Shown here: in pieces, positions 5,669 to 9,196 of the stretch
Layout: every line of letters starts with the position of its first letter
How positions within the stretch are numbered: the stretch's first letter is position 1
Origin: Planctomycetota bacterium
GTDB taxonomy: Bacteria > Planctomycetota > Brocadiia > JAJRTI01
Direction: 5' to 3'
Assembly: GCA_024278415.1 (NCBI GenBank)
Contig: JAJRTI010000017.1
Span: forward strand, 1-9,196
DNA: 9,196 nucleotides
Program-made: the position numbers and the translations under genes
Notes under the pieces: generated by a model
Told to the model about the DNA's origin: nothing
Seen by the model: only the letters and a program-made list of their open reading frames with translations
Database searches by the model: none

Positions 5669-7560
5669 GGCTTGCCTCCCGGCGGCAATTCAAGCTGCCT
5701 CAAGCGCCGGCGCACGCGCTCCGCCTGCGCGCCCTTGCTGCACGCAAGCGCGCGTTCAAGCGCGGCGATTGCCTGCCTCGGATTCTTCTTGCGCAGCCAT
5801 GCGTCGGCAACGGCCATGTGGTAGGTCGGCTCCTCAGGATTCAACTCGGCTGCGCGCGTGAACCAGCGGAGCGCATCGTCCACCCGGCCTTGCATGGCCG
5901 CGGCCGCGCCCATGTTGAACGCGGCTGACGCACGGTCCGGCCGCAGGCGCAGCGCGATCGCCAACTCCGCCCCCGCGCGCTTGGCGTCGCCGCGGAATAG
6001 GTAGCAAAGCCCGAGATTCTCGTGCGCCACCGCGCAGTCCGGGTCGAGCGCAATCTTCCGTTCCAGTTGCGCTTGAATCTCCGGGATGCGCTGGCGCCGG
6101 CTCAGGGGCGCGACGACGAGCGCGGGGTTCGTCAGCGTCCAATCGTGTTTCGCGATGAACGCCGCGTTCGCCTTTGTCCGGCGCAACACGATCGCCGCGT
6201 CGTCGTCCCAGTACACCGTCGCCCAATTGGGTGACGCGAACGGCAGCGGGTTCGGCGCTCCGTCTGCGCCCGGCGGGCGGCGGTGGCGCAAGAGCATGCA
6301 CTCCACCCCGCGCTCCTCCGCGGCTTGCTCCCACCCCTCTTCACACAGGTAGATCCGCTCCCATTCGCGGTAGCCCTTGTCGCCGTGCACGAGGCACCGG
6401 CCGTCGATGAACACCTGCCAGCGCGGGTAGAGCCGCCAGATGAGGTACCCGCCCCAGTCGTACTCGCTGAACAACCGGCCCTGCAACGGAGTCGCGGCCA
6501 AGAAGTCCACCGCCTTCTCAGGCAGCCGCTCGCGCTCCACGTTTGCGCTCCGATTCCACACGCCAGCCAAAGCCGCGGCGCCCACCAACGTCGCGCACGC
6601 GAGCCGCGCGCGCCGGCCGGCCGGCCAAGGGAGCAACGAGAGATGCCTCGCGAGTACTGGCAGCGCGACGATGCCGAACACGCCCATCTGCCGCCGGGCG
6701 CGGATCGACAACCCTGCAAACGCGGCCAGCACCAACACATCGAAGAGAGACGCGCGCCGAGCCGTGGCGATCACAGCCAGCACGGTCGCCCCGAGCAGCA
6801 CCCAGTACGGCATGAACGCGAGGTCCGCGGTGGGCGGCATCCACTCCAAGACCTTCGACATGAACAGCCGGCTGCCGGTGAGCCGGAAGGGGTACGTGAG
6901 CACTCCGTACCCGAATGGGTTGACGAAGCACGCCGCGCCACAAGCAAGGCCCGTGGCCACCAACAGCCTCGCGCGTCGCCACGCGCGCTCACGTGCGCGC
7001 GCCAGGGCAACGACCTCGGCCGCGAACGCGAGAAACACCAAGATCAAACCCGCGGCGAAGCCCGCGTGCAGATTCACCCACAAGGCCATACAGAGTGGCA
7101 GCGTCCAGAGCCATCGATCCCGCCGCGGACGGAGCACCCAGAGGAACCAAGCCGTAAGTGGAAACGAGAACACGAGCGGCCTCACGAGCACGCTCTGCGC
7201 CACTGCGTAGGAGCAAGCCATCCCCGCCACGGCCACCGCGGCCGGCTGCGCGGCGCCCCGTGGAACCGATGCCACGGCCAAGGCCATGCCCGAAGCGAAG
7301 AGCGCCGCGGCGAGCGCGCGCAGCAACGCCAAGCCGCCGACCTGCCAAAGGCCGTAGAACCACACGTCGGCCAGCCACGATGGATTCACCCACCAAGCGC
7401 CCTGCGACACGAACGAGTACATGTCCTTATGCGGAACCTGGCCGTGTTCGACGATCCACTGGCCCGTGCGCATGTGCCACCACACGTCGAAGCTGTCCGA
7501 TGACGGCAAGGCCACCACGAATGCGAAGCCAGCCACCAAGAGGACGCATCGAGTTCTCAT
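5665..7560 (-). CDS. Polytopic GT-C-like membrane protein with TPR tail (first paralogue)
   Basis: This is a 631-residue protein. I chose the ATG at 7560 because it gives MRTRCVLL, matching MRTRRVTRL of the next paralogue, and puts a membrane segment (about 4-20) at the N-terminus. An in-frame TTG at 7632 would add 24 acidic and basic residues and overlap the upstream gene. No good ribosome binding site precedes either. The first outside loop has SFDVWWHMRTG (D25, H29), VPHKDMYS (42-49) and WWVNPSW (56-62). About ten membrane segments follow, with VRP at 126-128, LWVNLHAG at 160-167, NPFGY at 214-218 and EW at 239-240. A soluble region has WGGYLIWRLYP (369-379) and VFIDGR (383-388), then three TPR repeats (about 510-543, 544-577, 578-611). 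Topology and motifs suggest a GT-C glycosyltransferase acting at the outer face of the inner membrane with D25 or D46 as catalytic candidates; TPRs may bind the acceptor or partners. It is the closest of the three to the full signature. Enzymatic role is unproven. Confidence 0.84.
   Translation of the reverse strand: MRTRCVLLVAGFAFVVALPSSDSFDVWWHMRTGQWIVEHGQVPHKDMYSFVSQGAWWVNPSWLADVWFYGLWQVGGLALLRALAAALFASGMALAVASVPRGAAQPAAVAVAGMACSYAVAQSVLVRPLVFSFPLTAWFLWVLRPRRDRWLWTLPLCMALWVNLHAGFAAGLILVFLAFAAEVVALARARERAWRRARLLVATGLACGAACFVNPFGYGVLTYPFRLTGSRLFMSKVLEWMPPTADLAFMPYWVLLGATVLAVIATARRASLFDVLVLAAFAGLSIRARRQMGVFGIVALPVLARHLSLLPWPAGRRARLACATLVGAAALAGVWNRSANVERERLPEKAVDFLAATPLQGRLFSEYDWGGYLIWRLYPRWQVFIDGRCLVHGDKGYREWERIYLCEEGWEQAAEERGVECMLLRHRRPPGADGAPNPLPFASPNWATVYWDDDAAIVLRRTKANAAFIAKHDWTLTNPALVVAPLSRRQRIPEIQAQLERKIALDPDCAVAHENLGLCYLFRGDAKRAGAELAIALRLRPDRASAAFNMGAAAAMQGRVDDALRWFTRAAELNPEEPTYHMAVADAWLRKKNPRQAIAALERALACSKGAQAERVRRRLRQLELPPGGKP
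5675..5680 (-). promoter_or_regulatory. Ribosome binding site of the second membrane gene
   Basis: The minus strand reads GGGAGG with a 6-nt spacer before the ATG at 5668. It lies in the last codons of the preceding gene, whose TGA overlaps the ATG. This supports coupled translation and fixes the start. Confidence 0.75.
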
Positions 7561-7601
7561 CGCTGTGTGCTGGCGCCGGAGCGGGCGGCCCCCCTCGCGG
7601 C

Positions 7602-8282
7602 CTACTTCCTCTTCCTCTTGATTTTCATCCAATCGTCGCGGTACTCGAAGAACTTCTTGGCAAACTTCTCACAAGCCCGCTGCACGGCCCGGCGATCGGT
7701 CTCTGGTTGTTGGCCAGGGGCCACGTCAATCTGCCGGGGCGTGATGTACGTGAGTTCGAACTTCCGGCGCCAGCGCCGGCGTTTCCTCACCCCGGTCCTG
7801 CCTGGGACCAAACTGCACGACTCTGCCTCGACCTTCAAGTCGACCTGGAACCGATACGGCTCACCCTCGAGCGCCCGATTCTCCTTCTTGTCTGGCTCGT
7901 GGACCCTGCCGCTGCATACGAGGAACACGGCCCGCCGGCCCTTGCGCTTTTCGGATTCGGTGAGCCAAGCCTCTTTGACCGTCTTCTCAATCTTGTCTGG
8001 AAGTTGGTCGACAGGGCACACGATGGCCTTCATGTCCACGGCCAAGTCCACCGTGTCCTCGTCGGCCGCGAGCTTGCGGTTGTAGCTGTTCAGGCTCATG
8101 CTGATGTAGTTGCCCACCCGCTCGCCATACGCTAGGCCCTTGGGGTCGCTGATGAAGAACCACACCTTCGGCGGGATGATCCGCAGCGCTCCCGGATTCG
8201 CTCCATGTGCGGCCACTGCCATGACGCTCAGCAGCAGGAGTGCACCACTTGCGCCCAAACGATTCCAAGGTCTCACGAGCAT
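7602..8282 (-). CDS. Small secreted basic protein of unknown function
   Basis: I do not recognise this family. The 226-residue protein starts at an ATG with GGAAGGA 7 nt upstream, and is the first gene after a good promoter. It has a clear Sec signal peptide: a basic start (MLVRPWNR), a hydrophobic core (ALLLLSVMAVAA) and likely cleavage at about residue 25-28. No lipobox cysteine is seen. The mature part has a mixed beta-strand/helix look (KVWFFIS at 39-45, RAVFLVCSGRV at 117-127, YRFQVDLKVE at 143-152), a very basic patch (VRKRRRWRRKF, 165-175), a helical end (AVQRACEKFAKKFFEYRDDWMK) and a lysine/arginine tail (KIKRKRK). Three or four cysteines (89, 123, 156, 204) could form disulfides. It lies 41 bp before three GT-C-like membrane proteins in the same orientation, which suggests a periplasmic partner or substrate, or a protein that binds an acidic polymer. 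That role is only inference. Confidence 0.75.
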   Translation of the reverse strand: MLVRPWNRLGASGALLLLSVMAVAAHGANPGALRIIPPKVWFFISDPKGLAYGERVGNYISMSLNSYNRKLAADEDTVDLAVDMKAIVCPVDQLPDKIEKTVKEAWLTESEKRKGRRAVFLVCSGRVHEPDKKENRALEGEPYRFQVDLKVEAESCSLVPGRTGVRKRRRWRRKFELTYITPRQIDVAPGQQPETDRRAVQRACEKFAKKFFEYRDDWMKIKRKRK

Positions 8283-8289
8283 GGCACTG

Positions 8290-8296
8290 TCCTTCC
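8290..8296 (-). promoter_or_regulatory. Ribosome binding site of the small secreted protein
   Basis: The minus strand reads GGAAGGA with a 7-nt spacer to the ATG at 8282. It supports this start, which also gives a normal-length signal peptide. Confidence 0.7.
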
Positions 8297-8330
8297 GTCA
8301 AACACCGTCGCCGCGATGATTCAGCGTCTG

Positions 8331-8366
8331 CGCTCCAAGTGTACGGTGCGCCCCCAGGACTGTCAA
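8331..8366 (-). promoter_or_regulatory. Sigma-70-type promoter of the secreted protein / GT-C-like operon
   Basis: On the minus strand a perfect -35 hexamer TTGACA (8366-8361) is followed by exactly 17 nt and the -10 hexamer TACACT (8343-8338), which matches TATAAT at 4 of 6 positions. The expected start of transcription is near 8331, giving a leader of about 50 nt. It lies in the 107-bp gap after the URO-D-like gene, the largest gap before the four-gene cluster. No terminator for the URO-D-like gene is seen, so read-through may add to expression. Prediction by eye only. Confidence 0.6.
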
Positions 8367-8389
8367 ATCTGCCGTTGCCGCGTCCCGCG

Positions 8390-9196
8390 CTACCCGGCCT
8401 CCTCCTCGGCGACCTCAATCGCCAGGCGCGCCCAGTCGTGGAGGCTGCGCGGGTTGGGCCCCAGCGTTTGGATCTCGCGCATCACGATCTGGTAGTGGCA
8501 CCCCCTCATCTTGCGCATGCCGTTGCGCAAGTGCTCCCGCACGCGGCCGGTGTCCGTGCTCACGGTCACGTCCGCGGACAGTTGCCGCCACATGATGGTG
8601 TAGTCTTGGGCGACGGCCTCGACGACCTTGTCCAAGTCGGTCCAGTAGGAGGACACGAAGATGCGCAAGTTCGGGATCGTGAGGACGCCGCGAATCTTGT
8701 GCGTCAAGTCTTCGCAGCAGCCATACTGCACGAGCACAAACTGCTGGAGCACCGGCCGCTGGTAACTCAACAGGAACTCATCCCACATGGCCGGCGACAC
8801 GTTCTGGAACTCCTGGCTGTTCACCGCGGCCCACATGTTGTGCAAGCCCACCTGGCCCTCCTCCGCCTCGCCGATTGGATCCGAGCACGTCATCGGCTCG
8901 CAGTTGTTCATCGCCAGCATGCCCGACTCCTCGGCCGCGCGGCACGCGTTCAGGATGCCCTCGGTCAGCTTCGCCATGATGCGGTGCACCACGTGCGGCC
9001 GGAACGCCATGTCCTCCAGCATCGCGGCCATGCCGCGGAGGTTCTCCAAATACACCGCCTGCATCGCGGCGAGCGGCGGCCGGCCCGCGAGGCGCACCGG
9101 CATCACGTCGCCCAGCAGATCGGCCATGCGCGCGGCCGCGGCCTCGGTCCGTTCCGCGTTGTAGGAGAACTTCGGGACGTGCACCTTCTCGTAGTC
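8390..9196 (-). CDS. Uroporphyrinogen-decarboxylase-like family protein, C-terminal part (5' end missing)
   Basis: The frame is open to the window edge, where it reads DYEKVHVPKFSYNAERTEA, so 268 residues of the C-terminal part are visible; a GTG at 9184 is an internal valine codon, not the start. The sequence resembles a branch of the URO-D/MtaA-like TIM-barrel superfamily seen in many anaerobes: NSQEFQNVSPAMWDEF, YGCCEDLTHKI (fragment about 158-168), IPNLRIFVSS, a DYTIMWR stretch where relatives have a WRPNP-type motif, and an end like NPRSLHDWARLAIEV. Members of this branch are usually not haem enzymes; some relatives are corrinoid-dependent methyltransferases. Conserved-looking cysteines (about 99, 104, 160, 161) could bind a metal. 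Substrate is unknown. It is in the same orientation as the cluster but separated from it by a promoter, so a functional link is not implied. Confidence 0.75.
   Translation of the reverse strand, partial: DYEKVHVPKFSYNAERTEAAAARMADLLGDVMPVRLAGRPPLAAMQAVYLENLRGMAAMLEDMAFRPHVVHRIMAKLTEGILNACRAAEESGMLAMNNCEPMTCSDPIGEAEEGQVGLHNMWAAVNSQEFQNVSPAMWDEFLLSYQRPVLQQFVLVQYGCCEDLTHKIRGVLTIPNLRIFVSSYWTDLDKVVEAVAQDYTIMWRQLSADVTVSTDTGRVREHLRNGMRKMRGCHYQIVMREIQTLGPNPRSLHDWARLAIEVAEEEAG

Noticed and set aside
6283..7503. Plus-strand open frame of 406 codons
   Set aside because: Antisense to the first membrane gene, with low-complexity basic composition and no recognisable motif.

Overview
The window is a GC-rich bacterial segment in which every credible gene lies on the minus strand, so it reads from high to low coordinates. 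The order is: the 3' part of a uroporphyrinogen-decarboxylase-like gene (8390-9196, running off the window), a small secreted protein (7602-8282), three successive large polytopic membrane proteins with TPR tails (5665-7560, 3611-5668, 1752-3614), a hairpin-packed non-coding stretch (1359-1751), and a membrane protein with a sigma-factor-like N-terminus and an anti-sigma-type zinc finger (177-1358). The long plus-strand frames are antisense shadows of these genes.

The centre is a probable four-gene operon. A good sigma-70-type promoter sits in the only sizeable gap before it (TTGACA, 17 bp, TACACT at 8338-8366, minus strand). The secreted protein is followed 41 bp later by the first membrane gene. 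The second and third membrane genes each start inside the stop codon of the gene before (ATGA overlaps at 5665-5668 and 3611-3614), with strong ribosome binding sites. The three membrane proteins are diverged paralogues. Each has an N-terminal membrane segment, then a first outside loop with a D-x-x-x-H-M-x-x-G motif, a VP-x-x-D-x-[FY]-S motif and a WVN-x-[SA]-W motif, about ten membrane segments, a soluble region with a WG[GS]Y-x-x-WR...DGR signature, and C-terminal TPR repeats. This layout resembles GT-C-fold lipid-phosphosugar-dependent glycosyltransferases with TPR tails (such as the TMTC proteins), but the function is inferred, not shown.

The 393-bp gap before the last gene is almost wholly made of inverted repeats, including a perfect 20-bp palindrome and a two-armed element of about 150 bp made of two inverted copies of one unit. 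It looks like a dispersed, REP/BIME-like repeat cluster. The last gene may be a membrane-tethered sigma/anti-sigma-like regulator.

The organism is probably from the PVC group or a neighbouring lineage (Lentisphaerota, Verrucomicrobiota, Planctomycetota). This rests on the style of the URO-D-like protein, the hairpin repeats, the unusual sigma-like fusion and the high GC, and is a moderate- to low-confidence inference. No tRNA, rRNA, CRISPR array, transposase or phage gene was seen.
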